DNA of 64,000 bases. It comes from Roseinatronobacter bogoriensis DSM 18756 (GTDB taxonomy: Bacteria > Pseudomonadota > Alphaproteobacteria > Rhodobacterales > Rhodobacteraceae). The translations under genes were made by a program, and so were the position numbers. The DNA is taken from NCBI RefSeq assembly GCF_004366635.1, contig NZ_SORN01000002.1, positions 372,001 through 436,000 on the forward strand, given 5' to 3'. The first letter of the stretch is position 1. The number at the start of each line of letters is the position of its first letter. The notes beneath the pieces were generated by a model. The model worked only from the letters and a program-made list of their open reading frames with translations. It had not been told where the DNA came from and ran no database searches. Below, piece after piece: positions 42,400 to 51,642 of the stretch.

Positions 42400-42449
42400 G
42401 CGTGTCCATTGCGGGCGCGCCGCTCAGAGGTGAAAAGCGCCCCGCAATG
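42393..42449 (+). promoter_or_regulatory. leuA attenuator with two mutually exclusive hairpins
   Basis: Hairpin 1 pairs CCTCTGAGCG (42393-42402) with CGCTCAGAGG (42421-42430). Hairpin 2 pairs CATTGCGGGCGC (42407-42418) with 42437-42449, with one bulged C. Hairpin 1's right arm lies in the loop of hairpin 2, and hairpin 2's left arm in the loop of hairpin 1, so they compete. The left arm of hairpin 1 covers the leader's stop codon, where a ribosome would block it. No T-run follows, so termination may need Rho or work on translation. Confidence 0.6.
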
Positions 42450-42487
42450 CAAGACCACACCGCAGACATTCTCGACAGGAACATTCC

Positions 42488-44053
42488 ATGACACCCAAAT
42501 CAGCCGAGCAGGACCACGTTCTGATTTTTGACACCACGCTGCGCGATGGCGAACAAAGCCCCGGCGCAACCATGAGCCATGCCGAAAAGCTGGAAATCGC
42601 CGCCCTTCTGGATGAAATGGGTGTCGATATCATCGAAGCAGGTTTTCCCATCGCCTCGGAAGGGGATTTCAATGCAGTGTCGGAAATCGCGCGGAACGCG
42701 AAGAATTCCGTCATTTGCGGACTATCGCGCGCGAACCTGACGGATATCGACCGCTGCTGGGAGGCAGTGAAACATGCACCGCGCGGGCGCATCCACACCT
42801 TTATCGGCACCTCCCCCCTGCACCGCGAAATCACCGCGCTGGACCAAGAGGGCATGATTGCCCGCATTCATGAAACTGTGGCCCATGCCCGCAATCTGTG
42901 TGATGATGTGCAGTGGTCGCCAATGGACGCAACACGCACCGAGCATGATTATCTGTGCCGCGTTGTCGAAACGGCCATCAAGGCCGGGGCGACCACGATC
43001 AACATCCCCGACACAGTGGGTTACACCTATCCGCGCGAAAGCGCCGATTTGATTGCGATGTTGCTGGAGCGCGTTCCCGGCGCGGACACGATCATATTTG
43101 CAACGCACTGCCATAACGACCTTGGCATGGCGACAGCCAATGCACTTGCCGCGGTCGAAGCGGGCGCGCGCCAGATCGAATGCACGATCAACGGATTGGG
43201 CGAACGTGCGGGCAATACGGCGCTGGAAGAAGTGGTTATGGCGCTGCGGGTGCGCAACGATATCCTGCCCTATCGCACCGGTATTGATACCAAGAAGATA
43301 ATCGGCATCTCGCGTCTGGTCGCTGCCGTGTCTGGTTTCCCGGTCCAGTTCAATAAGGCAGTCGTCGGAAAAAACGCATTCGCGCATGAATCCGGCATTC
43401 ATCAGGATGGAATGCTGAAGAACAAAGAGACTTTTGAGATCATGCGCCCGGAAGACATCGGGCTGGCGGCCACAAATCTGGTTATGGGCAAGCATTCGGG
43501 CCGCGCGGCGCTGCGCGCAAAACTGTCAGAATTGGGCTATGAATTGGGGGATAACCAGCTCAAGGATGTGTTTGTCCGCTTCAAGGCCCTCGCTGACCGC
43601 AAGAAGGAAGTCTATGACGACGACCTGATCGCGCTGATGGCCGAAGCCAGCCTGAATGACGAAGATGCCTATCTGCAACTGCGCAAGCTGCGCGTGATTT
43701 GCGGCACGGATGGCCCGCAAGAGGCAGAAATGACGCTCAGCATTGGTGGTGCAGAAAAGTTCATCGACGCAACCGGCGACGGGCCGGTCGATGCGACCTT
43801 CAACGCTGTAAAGATGCTCTTTCCACATGAGGCGCGGCTAGAGTTGTATCAGGTGCATGCCGTAACTGAGGGAACCGACGCGCAGGCCACGGTCAGCGTG
43901 CGCCTAATGCAGGATGGCGTGGTTTATTCCGGTCAATCCTCGGATACGGATACGGTGGTAGCAAGCGCCAAAGCCTATCTGAATGCCTTGAACAGGCTGG
44001 TCTTGCACAAGCATCGCGGCAATCTGTCTGCCTTGATGAGTTCGGCGGGATAA
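42488..44053 (+). CDS. leuA: 2-isopropylmalate synthase
   Basis: A 521-residue enzyme for the first committed step of leucine synthesis (ketoisovalerate + acetyl-CoA). DTTLRDGEQSPGA at the N-terminus, the metal-binding HCHNDLGMATANAL, GLGERAGNTALEE, and a C-terminal LeuA allosteric domain (from about residue 400) for leucine feedback. Length matches the E. coli enzyme. Expression is likely set by the leader attenuator upstream. Confidence 0.97.
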   Translation: MTPKSAEQDHVLIFDTTLRDGEQSPGATMSHAEKLEIAALLDEMGVDIIEAGFPIASEGDFNAVSEIARNAKNSVICGLSRANLTDIDRCWEAVKHAPRGRIHTFIGTSPLHREITALDQEGMIARIHETVAHARNLCDDVQWSPMDATRTEHDYLCRVVETAIKAGATTINIPDTVGYTYPRESADLIAMLLERVPGADTIIFATHCHNDLGMATANALAAVEAGARQIECTINGLGERAGNTALEEVVMALRVRNDILPYRTGIDTKKIIGISRLVAAVSGFPVQFNKAVVGKNAFAHESGIHQDGMLKNKETFEIMRPEDIGLAATNLVMGKHSGRAALRAKLSELGYELGDNQLKDVFVRFKALADRKKEVYDDDLIALMAEASLNDEDAYLQLRKLRVICGTDGPQEAEMTLSIGGAEKFIDATGDGPVDATFNAVKMLFPHEARLELYQVHAVTEGTDAQATVSVRLMQDGVVYSGQSSDTDTVVASAKAYLNALNRLVLHKHRGNLSALMSSAG

Positions 44054-44366
44054 CAATGCCCGCATAACTCTGCCCCGGTAGCCGAAAGCGCTTCGCGGCT
44101 TCTCGGCTACCATATCAACACGCTCCACCATAACGCGCAGGCGGTGCGCGCTACGGTTGCTCGCGAAAGCCCCTTGCCGTCCCAATCTGGCAGGTCGCAC
44201 AATACAAGCCCGGCCCACCATTCACGGTTATGCGATGCCTGACAAGCCAATAACCGCCACTCTCTGGACACACCCCCCTTTACCGCATACCAGACTGGGC
44301 CCTATAAGGCGCTGAAGGGCGGCGTGGAAACGCCGTGAAATACACCATGAAAGACGGGATATCCGC
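44054..44366. other. Intergenic gap leuA-mreB
   Basis: 313 bp without a supportable gene. Near the left end GGTAGCCGA (44077-44085) and TCGGCTACC (44103-44111) form a strong 9-bp stem, with AAGC/GCTT pairing possible inside; there is no T-run, but its position 24 bp after leuA suggests a 3'-end structure or terminator. The rest probably holds the mreB promoter, which I could not place. Confidence 0.5.
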
Positions 44367-45404
44367 ATGAAGTTCTTCCCCAGTCTGTTCTCGTCAGACA
44401 TGGCGATCGATCTCGGCACGGCAAATACTCTGGTTTATGTCAAAGGTCGCGGGATCATCCTGAACGAACCCTCTGTTGTGGCTTACCATTCCAAGGACGG
44501 GCGCAAGGCTGTGCTGGCCGTGGGAGAGGATGCGAAGCTGATGCTAGGCCGGACCCCCGGCAGTATCGAAGCCATCCGCCCCATGCGTGACGGCGTGATT
44601 GCAGATTTTGACGTTGCCGAAGAAATGATCAAGCATTTTATCCGCAAGGTTCATCGTAATACAATGTTTTCAAAGCCGAAAGTTATTGTGTGCGTGCCGT
44701 TCGGCGCAACCCCTGTGGAAAAGCGTGCGATCCGGCAGTCGGTGCTGTCCGCCGGTGCGCGCCGTGCAGGGCTGATCTCGGAACCCATCGCCGCAGCCAT
44801 CGGCGCCGGTATGCCGATTACAGACCCGACGGGTTCAATGGTGGTGGATATCGGTGGTGGCACGACCGAGGTTGCCGTCCTCTCGCTTGGTGATATCGTC
44901 TATGCGCGTTCGGTCCGGGTTGGCGGTGACCGGATGGATGAGGCAATTGTCAGCTTTCTGCGCCGAAACCAGAACCTGCTGATCGGCGAATCGACCGCCG
45001 AGAAGATCAAATGCGCCATCGGCACAGCGCGGATGCCAGATGACGGGCGCGGCAAGTCCATGCTGGTGCGTGGGCGCGACTTGCTGAACGGTGTGCCGAA
45101 GGAAGCCGAGATCACACAGGCACAAGTGGCCGAGGCGCTTGCCGAAACCGTGACCACGATCTGCGAAGCGGTTATGATCGCACTCGAAACCACTCCGCCT
45201 GATCTGGCTGCCGATATTGTGGATCGCGGGGTCATGCTGACTGGTGGGGGGGCGTTGCTGGGCGAATTGGACCTGGCACTGCGTGAGCAGACAGGTCTGT
45301 CCATCTCTGTCGCAGATGAGGCGCTGAACTGCGTTGCCATCGGCACCGGCAAGGCGCTGGAGTATGAAAAGCAATTACGTCACGCCATAGATTATGACAG
45401 CTGA
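44367..45404 (+). CDS. mreB: Rod shape-determining protein MreB
   Basis: A 345-residue bacterial actin that organises lateral cell-wall synthesis. Phosphate-1 loop DLGTANTLVYVKG, phosphate-2 DIGGGTTEVAVLSLG and adenosine motif LTGGGALLGELD. First gene of mreB-mreC-mreD-mrdA-rodA. The N-terminal MKFFPSLFSSD is likely an amphipathic membrane-binding helix. Confidence 0.98.
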   Translation: MKFFPSLFSSDMAIDLGTANTLVYVKGRGIILNEPSVVAYHSKDGRKAVLAVGEDAKLMLGRTPGSIEAIRPMRDGVIADFDVAEEMIKHFIRKVHRNTMFSKPKVIVCVPFGATPVEKRAIRQSVLSAGARRAGLISEPIAAAIGAGMPITDPTGSMVVDIGGGTTEVAVLSLGDIVYARSVRVGGDRMDEAIVSFLRRNQNLLIGESTAEKIKCAIGTARMPDDGRGKSMLVRGRDLLNGVPKEAEITQAQVAEALAETVTTICEAVMIALETTPPDLAADIVDRGVMLTGGGALLGELDLALREQTGLSISVADEALNCVAIGTGKALEYEKQLRHAIDYDS

Positions 45405-45429
45405 CGGTTCACGTCGCAGGGTGTAGCTC

Positions 45430-46353
45430 GTGGCAGAAGATCGCAAGTATGATCAGGATTTCATACGCCCAGTGCGGCGTATTCTGATAGGCTTGCTTGC
45501 AGGTCTTATGCTGCTGACCTTCATCATCTGGCGCATTGACAGCCCAAGGGTCGAACAATTCCGCATGGCGGTCATAGACAGGGTCGTTCCGTCTTTCGAC
45601 TGGGCCATGCGCCCTGTGGCGCGCGGGATGGCCTTGGCCGAAAATTTTCGGTCTTACGCGCGGATTGTCGAGCAGAATCAGGAATTGCGGCGCGAATTGC
45701 AGCAAATGCGCGCATGGCGCGAAGCGGCGTTACAACTGGAACAGCGCAATGCCCAGTTGCTGGACCTCAATCAGGTCAGGCTGGACCCGCAGCTTACCCA
45801 TGTTACCGGCGTGGTCATGGCCGATAGCGGATCGCCTTTCCGGAAATCGGTGCTGCTGAATGTGGGCGCGCGCGATGGCGTGCAGGATGGTTGGGCGGTT
45901 ATGGACGGGCTGGGGCTGGCAGGGCGCATTGCAGGGGTCGGGCAGCGCACATCTCGCGTTGTGTTGCTGACCGACACGGCAAGTGCTGTTCCGGTTGTGA
46001 TTCAACCCTCAGGCCAGCGCGCCATGCTGATTGGGGATAATTCGGCCTATCCCATTCTGGAATTCATCGAATCCCCCGATGATCTGCGCCCGGGGGACCG
46101 CGTAATCAGTTCGGACGATGGCGGCGTCTTCCCCGCCGGAATTCTGGTCGGAGAAGTCGTTGCAACCAGCGACCGGCGCTTGCGGGTTCGTATCTCCGCC
46201 GATTATGGAAGATTGGAATTCTTACGGGTTCTGCGTTCGCGCCCGGTTGAACGCATCCTCGACACCGGCGATCTGATCGCCCCTGACCTGCCGGATTTCA
46301 CTTTGCCGGATGTTCTGGACACCCCCACGCAAGACGATACTGCCGATGGTTGA
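45430..46353 (+). CDS. mreC: Rod shape-determining protein MreC
   Basis: A 307-residue bitopic protein: one transmembrane helix (about residues 18-36), a coiled coil (about 70-105, rich in Gln, Glu and Leu) and a periplasmic beta domain with RKSVLLNVGARDGVQDGWAV and LIGDNSAYPI. It scaffolds PBP2 with MreB. Starts with GTG. Overlaps mreD by 8 bp. Confidence 0.95.
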   Translation: MAEDRKYDQDFIRPVRRILIGLLAGLMLLTFIIWRIDSPRVEQFRMAVIDRVVPSFDWAMRPVARGMALAENFRSYARIVEQNQELRRELQQMRAWREAALQLEQRNAQLLDLNQVRLDPQLTHVTGVVMADSGSPFRKSVLLNVGARDGVQDGWAVMDGLGLAGRIAGVGQRTSRVVLLTDTASAVPVVIQPSGQRAMLIGDNSAYPILEFIESPDDLRPGDRVISSDDGGVFPAGILVGEVVATSDRRLRVRISADYGRLEFLRVLRSRPVERILDTGDLIAPDLPDFTLPDVLDTPTQDDTADG

Positions 46354-46945
46354 ACGGCGGCAGACCCAGATGTTGCTTTATGTCGCCTTGTTTCTGGGGG
46401 TGGCGGCGCTGATTACCTTCTACCGCCTGTTGCCTTTGGGCAGCTATGGCCTGCCGCAAGGTCTTGTCGGGGCAGAGGATATCTCCGGTGAGGGGACAGG
46501 TTTCAGCCTTCGCAACCTTCCGCCGCCCGATATTCTGTTGTGCCTGACCCTTGCCTGGGTGGTCAGACGGCCGGACCTGTTGCCCGCCCCCATCATCGTT
46601 GGCTACTTCTTTATCGAAGATATCTTGTTGCTGCGCCCGCCGGGACTGTGGGCACTGATCGTTCTGATGGGAAGTGAATTTCTACGCACGCGGACCGAAC
46701 AACTGCGTGGCTACGGTTTCTGGCTGGAGTTTCTGTTGGTCATTGGGCTTCTGCTGGCCATGTTTCTTGCAAATCGCGCGATGCTCGCGATTGTGATGGT
46801 GCCGCAAGTGCCGCTTGGCTTGAGCTTTGCGCAGTTTCTGGGCACGGTGGCGATATATCCTGCCGTGGTTGCGCTGTCGCATTTCGTGTTCCGGCTGCGC
46901 AAACCGGCGACCGGCGAAGTAGATGCTTTGGGGCAAAGACTGTGA
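46346..46945 (+). CDS. mreD: Rod shape-determining protein MreD
   Basis: A 199-residue membrane protein with about five transmembrane segments; PDILLCLTLAWVVRRPDLLP is typical of alphaproteobacterial MreD. Start at 46346 overlaps mreC; the stop overlaps the GTG of mrdA. Confidence 0.9.
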   Translation: MVERRQTQMLLYVALFLGVAALITFYRLLPLGSYGLPQGLVGAEDISGEGTGFSLRNLPPPDILLCLTLAWVVRRPDLLPAPIIVGYFFIEDILLLRPPGLWALIVLMGSEFLRTRTEQLRGYGFWLEFLLVIGLLLAMFLANRAMLAIVMVPQVPLGLSFAQFLGTVAIYPAVVALSHFVFRLRKPATGEVDALGQRL

Positions 46946-48879
46946 AACGTTCAGAACGTGAACAAGAATATAGCCGGCGAGTCATAAGCCGGCGCGGCCT
47001 GTTTCTGGGCGCGCTGCAAGTCGGTGTCGCCGGTACCTTGTTCTGGCGGCTGCGCGACATGCAGTTGAACCAGTCCGAACAATTTCATCTTCTGGCCGAA
47101 GAGAACCGGATTAATCTGCGACTGCTGCCCCCTACACGCGGATTAATTCTGGACCGCAATGGCATCTTGTTGGCTGGAAACGAGCAAAATTACCGCGTTG
47201 TCATCAAGCGTGATGATGCGGGTGACATTGATCTGGTTCTTGAACGCCTGTCCCGCCTGATCCCGCTAAGCGATGAAGACATTGAACGTGCCCGCCGTGA
47301 CATGCTGCGCAACAGACCGTTTGTTCCTGTCACAGTTGCCGAGCGGCTGAGTTGGGAAGAAATCAGTCGCGTTGCATCGAACGCGCCTGCCCTGCCGGGG
47401 GTCACGCCTGAGATGGGCTTGTCGCGCTATTATCCGATGTACAAGGACACAGCCCATGTTGTCGGCTATGTCGGCCCTGTGTCCGAGCGCGATCTTGAAG
47501 CGTTGGAGGCACCTGATCCCGTTCTCATGATCCCGCGCTTCCAGATCGGCAAAAGCGGGGTCGAGCGGATGCAAGAGGACAGGTTGCGCGGGCGCGCCGG
47601 GTCGCAACGTGTCGAGGTAAATGCTGTGGGCCGTGTCATGCGCGAACTCGACAGAGTTGAAGGCACGCCGGGCGGCAATGTGCACCTGACACTAGATGCG
47701 CGCCTTCAAAACTACGCGTTGGAGCGTTTGCACGGCCAGAGCGCTGCCGCCGTGGTGCTTGACATCGAAAGCGGTGATATTCTTGCGCTGGCCTCTGGCC
47801 CAAGCTTCGATCCAAATCTGTTCGTGCGCGGCATTTCCAGCAGGGACTTCAACGGGTTGCTCGAAAATGACTACCGGCCGCTGGTGAACAAGACAGTTCA
47901 GGGTATGTATCCGCCGGGGTCAACTTTCAAGATGGTCACAGCACTTGCCGCATTGGAGGCCGGTGTAACCGATGGGCAGGAACGGATATTCTGCCCCGGT
48001 CACATGGACGTGTCCGGCAACCGCTTTCACTGCTGGAAGCGCGGGGGGCACGGGCGCGTCGATCTTGTCTCAGCGCTGTCTGAAAGCTGCGATGTCTATA
48101 TGTACGAGATCGCGCAGCGCTGCGGAATCGAAAAAATAAATGCCATGTCAACGCGTCTGGGTCTTGGTATTCGCTATGACTTGCCAATCACATCTGTTGC
48201 AGGCGGGCTGAACCCGACACGCGAATGGAAGCGAAACAATCGCAACTCAGAATGGCGCATCGGTGATACGGTCAATGCCTCTATTGGTCAGGGGTTCGTT
48301 CTGACCACGCCCCTGCAACTTGCCGTGATGACCGCGCGGCTGGCATCCAATAAGGCAATTCTGCCGCGTCTGGTCCGCGACCCGGCAGAGCAAGCTATCC
48401 GGGAAGCTGCAAGTCTGGACCTGCGCCCTGAATGGTTACGCATGATCAGGCGCGGAATGAACGAGACAGTCAACGACAGGCGCGGCACGGCCTATTCCTC
48501 TCGCGTGGTCGCCGAAGATCAGGTGATGGCAGGCAAGACGGGCACCAGTCAGGTGTTCTCGATCACGCGCGCCGAACGCGAGGCAGGCATACGGCGGCAG
48601 GAAGACTTGCCGTGGAACCGGCGCAATCATGGTCTGTTCGTCAATTATGCGCCCTATGACGCGCCACGTGTTGCGGTTGCAGTTGTGGTGGAACATGGCG
48701 GTGGCGGGTCTTCCGCAGCTGCGCCCATCGGACGAGATATAACTCTTGCCGCGCTCAATGACGGGTTTCCACCGCTATCGGCCTATCCGGCCCCGCAGCG
48801 CAACCGCATCCATTCCGAGCAACAGGAAATACAAGAGCGGCTTCGCAAACCTGATGACATGCGGATCAGCCGCGCATGA
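46942..48879 (+). CDS. mrdA: Penicillin-binding protein 2
   Basis: A 645-residue class B PBP, the transpeptidase of the elongasome. One N-terminal transmembrane segment (about residues 18-36), the dimerisation domain (to about 240), then the catalytic domain with SXXK in YPPGSTFKM, SXD in SESCDVY and KTG in AGKTGTSQVF. The GTG start overlaps mreD's stop; the 3' end overlaps rodA as ATGA. Confidence 0.96.
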   Translation: MKRSEREQEYSRRVISRRGLFLGALQVGVAGTLFWRLRDMQLNQSEQFHLLAEENRINLRLLPPTRGLILDRNGILLAGNEQNYRVVIKRDDAGDIDLVLERLSRLIPLSDEDIERARRDMLRNRPFVPVTVAERLSWEEISRVASNAPALPGVTPEMGLSRYYPMYKDTAHVVGYVGPVSERDLEALEAPDPVLMIPRFQIGKSGVERMQEDRLRGRAGSQRVEVNAVGRVMRELDRVEGTPGGNVHLTLDARLQNYALERLHGQSAAAVVLDIESGDILALASGPSFDPNLFVRGISSRDFNGLLENDYRPLVNKTVQGMYPPGSTFKMVTALAALEAGVTDGQERIFCPGHMDVSGNRFHCWKRGGHGRVDLVSALSESCDVYMYEIAQRCGIEKINAMSTRLGLGIRYDLPITSVAGGLNPTREWKRNNRNSEWRIGDTVNASIGQGFVLTTPLQLAVMTARLASNKAILPRLVRDPAEQAIREAASLDLRPEWLRMIRRGMNETVNDRRGTAYSSRVVAEDQVMAGKTGTSQVFSITRAEREAGIRRQEDLPWNRRNHGLFVNYAPYDAPRVAVAVVVEHGGGGSSAAAPIGRDITLAALNDGFPPLSAYPAPQRNRIHSEQQEIQERLRKPDDMRISRA

Positions 48880-50024
48880 GCTATCTTGAATACAACACCA
48901 AACGGATGCCAGCGGGGCTGGCCAAAGTCCTGTATCTGAACTGGCCCTTGGTTGCCCTGCTGATTGCCGTGGGGTGTTACGGGTTTGTGATGCTCTATTC
49001 CATCGCGGGTGGAAGTCTGCACCCCTGGGCCGAACCCCAGATGAAGCGTTTTGCCTTCGGATTAGGGATCATGTTTGTCGTGGCCTTCGTTCCCTTATGG
49101 TTCTGGCGCTCAATCGCCGGACTGGGATATGTGGTTGCGGTTCTTTTGCTGCTGGGGGTCGAGTTCTTCGGCTCTGTCGGGATGGGCGCAAAACGCTGGC
49201 TGGAAGTGGGCCCGCTTCGCCTGCAACCCTCAGAACTGGCGAAGATCACGACTGTCATGGCACTGGCGGCCTATTATGACTGGTTGGACCTGAAGAAGGT
49301 TTCACATCCCATATGGGTCGTTCTGGCAGCGGTGATCGCCCTGTTGCCTGCATTTCTGGTGTTGCGCCAACCTGATCTTGGAACGGCACTTCTGGTGGCA
49401 CTCGGCGGGGGTGTCGTTATCTTTGCCGCGGGTGTGCATTGGGGCTATTTCGCGGCCCTGATCGGCAGCGGAGTTGCGCTGGTTACAACAGTCATGACAT
49501 CGCGTGGAACAGATTGGCAGTTGCTGAAAGACTATCAGTTCCGTCGTATTGATGCGTTTCTGGACCCGTCACTGGACCCGTTGGGCGCGGGGTATCACAT
49601 AAACCAATCCATGATCGCACTGGGGTCTGGCGGGTGGTCAGGGCGCGGTTTCATGGAAGGCACGCAGGCGCGCCTGAACTTCCTGCCCGAAAAGCATACG
49701 GATTTCATTTTCACCACATTGGCTGAAGAATTCGGCTTTGTGGGCGCATCCTCGTTGTTACTGCTATATCTCATGTTGATCGGGGTGTGCCTGCTGACCG
49801 CGCTGCGCACAACAAACCGCTTTGCCGCACTGATGGTGATGGGAATAGTCGGAACATTCTTTCTTTATTTTGCTGTGAACATGGCAATGGTCATGGGGCT
49901 TGCGCCGGTGGTCGGTGTGCCCTTGCCTTTGGTGTCCTATGGGGGGTCTGCGATGATTGTAATCATGGTCGGTTTCGGATTGGTTCAGTCGGCCCATATC
50001 CACCGCGCAAGGCTGCCATCATGA
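48876..50024 (+). CDS. rodA: Rod shape-determining protein RodA (SEDS glycosyltransferase)
   Basis: A 382-residue SEDS family peptidoglycan polymerase with about ten transmembrane segments. GAKRWLEVGPLRLQPSELAKI, RQPDLGTALLV and YGGSAMI are the family motifs. Works with PBP2 encoded just before it. Its stop overlaps ghrA as ATGA. Confidence 0.96.
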   Translation: MSYLEYNTKRMPAGLAKVLYLNWPLVALLIAVGCYGFVMLYSIAGGSLHPWAEPQMKRFAFGLGIMFVVAFVPLWFWRSIAGLGYVVAVLLLLGVEFFGSVGMGAKRWLEVGPLRLQPSELAKITTVMALAAYYDWLDLKKVSHPIWVVLAAVIALLPAFLVLRQPDLGTALLVALGGGVVIFAAGVHWGYFAALIGSGVALVTTVMTSRGTDWQLLKDYQFRRIDAFLDPSLDPLGAGYHINQSMIALGSGGWSGRGFMEGTQARLNFLPEKHTDFIFTTLAEEFGFVGASSLLLLYLMLIGVCLLTALRTTNRFAALMVMGIVGTFFLYFAVNMAMVMGLAPVVGVPLPLVSYGGSAMIVIMVGFGLVQSAHIHRARLPS

Positions 50025-50953
50025 CACTTACCGTCTTGTTCGCCGCGGGCGATGCCGCTTTTGCAGAGTATCAACAGCCGCTGCGCGACGCATTCGTTCA
50101 CCACGGCTTGAAAGTCGCGCTCGTCACAGATGCAGCACCGGCAGATGTTGATTATATCGTCTACTCGCCAGCCAGCACTCTGCGCGATTTCACACCCTAT
50201 ACGCGCTGCAAGGCGGTGCTCAATCTCTGGGCCGGGGTCGAGAAAATTGTCGGTAACCCGACATTGACCCAACCCCTTGCCCGTATGGTTGACCCTGCCC
50301 TGACACGTGGGATGGTGGAGTATGTCTGTGGACATGTGCTGCGCTACCATCTGGGGATGGACGCTTATATCTCGGCGCCGGCCGGGCAATGGATCGCGCA
50401 GGAACCACCGCTTGCACCAGAGCGTGTTGTCGGAATTCTGGGTCTGGGCGAATTGGGCCGGGCCTGTGCAGATGCGTTGGTCCGCTTGGGCTTTACCGTC
50501 GAGGGCTGGTCTTCGCGCCCGAAGGACGTGCCTGATGTGACCTGCCATCACGGCGCAGAGGGTTTTAACCTTTTGCTGCAACGCTCTGATATTCTTGTGA
50601 CCCTGCTTCCGCTGACATCACAGACCGAGAATGTTCTGGACGCGGAGGCATTCGCTCAGATGCGCGATGGCAGTTGGTTCATAAATCCGGGTCGCGGCGC
50701 GCTGATTGATGATGACGCGCTTCTGGACGCAATTGACAGCGGCAAGATCAAGGGCGCGACATTAGATGTGTTTCGGATAGAACCGCTGCCCGCGGATCAT
50801 CCATTCTGGGCGACGCCGAACATCACGATAACACCTCATATCGCGGCAACCACGCGGGCCGAATCTGCGTCAAATGTGATCGCAAGCAATATCGCCCGTG
50901 TAGAGGCGGGCCAGACATTGCTTCACAAAGTGGACCAGCAACGCGGCTACTAG
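50021..50953 (+). CDS. ghrA: Glyoxylate/hydroxypyruvate reductase A
   Basis: A 310-residue D-2-hydroxyacid dehydrogenase. NAD(P)-binding GILGLGELGRACADAL at about residues 140-155, the catalytic Arg in the NLWAGVEK to RMVDPALTRGM region, and Glu/His in FRIEPLP and ITPHIA. GhrA reduces glyoxylate and hydroxypyruvate. It is coupled to rodA although its function is unrelated. Start fixed by the ATGA overlap. Confidence 0.9.
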   Translation: MTLTVLFAAGDAAFAEYQQPLRDAFVHHGLKVALVTDAAPADVDYIVYSPASTLRDFTPYTRCKAVLNLWAGVEKIVGNPTLTQPLARMVDPALTRGMVEYVCGHVLRYHLGMDAYISAPAGQWIAQEPPLAPERVVGILGLGELGRACADALVRLGFTVEGWSSRPKDVPDVTCHHGAEGFNLLLQRSDILVTLLPLTSQTENVLDAEAFAQMRDGSWFINPGRGALIDDDALLDAIDSGKIKGATLDVFRIEPLPADHPFWATPNITITPHIAATTRAESASNVIASNIARVEAGQTLLHKVDQQRGY

Positions 50954-51036
50954 CTGTTTCAAGCCCCTTTAGCTTTCGGAAACCTGTTCAAGCTATGCGT
51001 TGGCACATTGGTGGCACAACGACGGTGTTATTGAAC

Positions 51037-51396
51037 ATGAAACCAAATCGACCCAGTTATCCCTTGTCAGAAGCGCAAGAATCTCTGGCTAATGGCAGCA
51101 TCGGTAGCGATATCCGCCAGCGCACGAACCTGATGCCCTGGCGTCTTGGGGCGCTTGGATTGGTCGCGGGTTTGGTTTTGCTTTTGCTTGGCACCAAGAC
51201 CGAGACCTGCACATGGGTTACGCGCCCGATGAGTTTTCTGTCACACAATGCGGTGCAATCAGGGCCGCTCGCCAGTTGCGGTGTTGCAGTTCCAGATGGT
51301 CCGACAGACCATAACATGCGCCGTCCTGACAGTAACAACGTCAAACCATACAAGCCTTCACCCAGCACTGGTACCGCACGCCGCGCTTTTGTGTAG
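51037..51396 (+). CDS. Possible small membrane protein, unknown
   Basis: A 119-residue frame with one convincing transmembrane segment (LGALGLVAGLVLLLLG, about residues 40-56) followed by a polar tail with two cysteines. No family recognised; there is no good ribosome site, and an earlier in-frame ATG lies at 50995. The opposite strand is also open here, so coding is uncertain. If it is not a gene, 50954-51642 is a 689-bp gap in which I see only the AGCAAC/GTTGCT inverted repeat near 51554-51577. Confidence 0.35.
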   Translation: MKPNRPSYPLSEAQESLANGSIGSDIRQRTNLMPWRLGALGLVAGLVLLLLGTKTETCTWVTRPMSFLSHNAVQSGPLASCGVAVPDGPTDHNMRRPDSNNVKPYKPSPSTGTARRAFV

Positions 51397-51642
51397 GCCA
51401 CATTTCCTGCGCCAAAAACGGGAGTGGGTAGTTCAGGGCGCGCCTGACCCGCTACAGGGCTTGCGGCAAAACCCTTGGCGATGGGCACCAAAAGCCAGCC
51501 ACACTCCGCAAGGCCACTTGTTGCAGCCCCAATTTGCGTCAAAACAATTGACAAGCAACCGAGTTGTTCAGTTGCTCAGATAGTTTTGTCCATGCGGTGC
51601 GCAGCCCTGTCGGCCACCCTCCTCTGCGCACTGCACCATGTC

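Noticed and set aside
51057..51554. 165-residue open frame on the minus strand after ghrA
   Set aside because: No domain and no ribosome site; the opposite strand has a membrane segment and is equally open, so only the plus-strand frame is listed, at low confidence.
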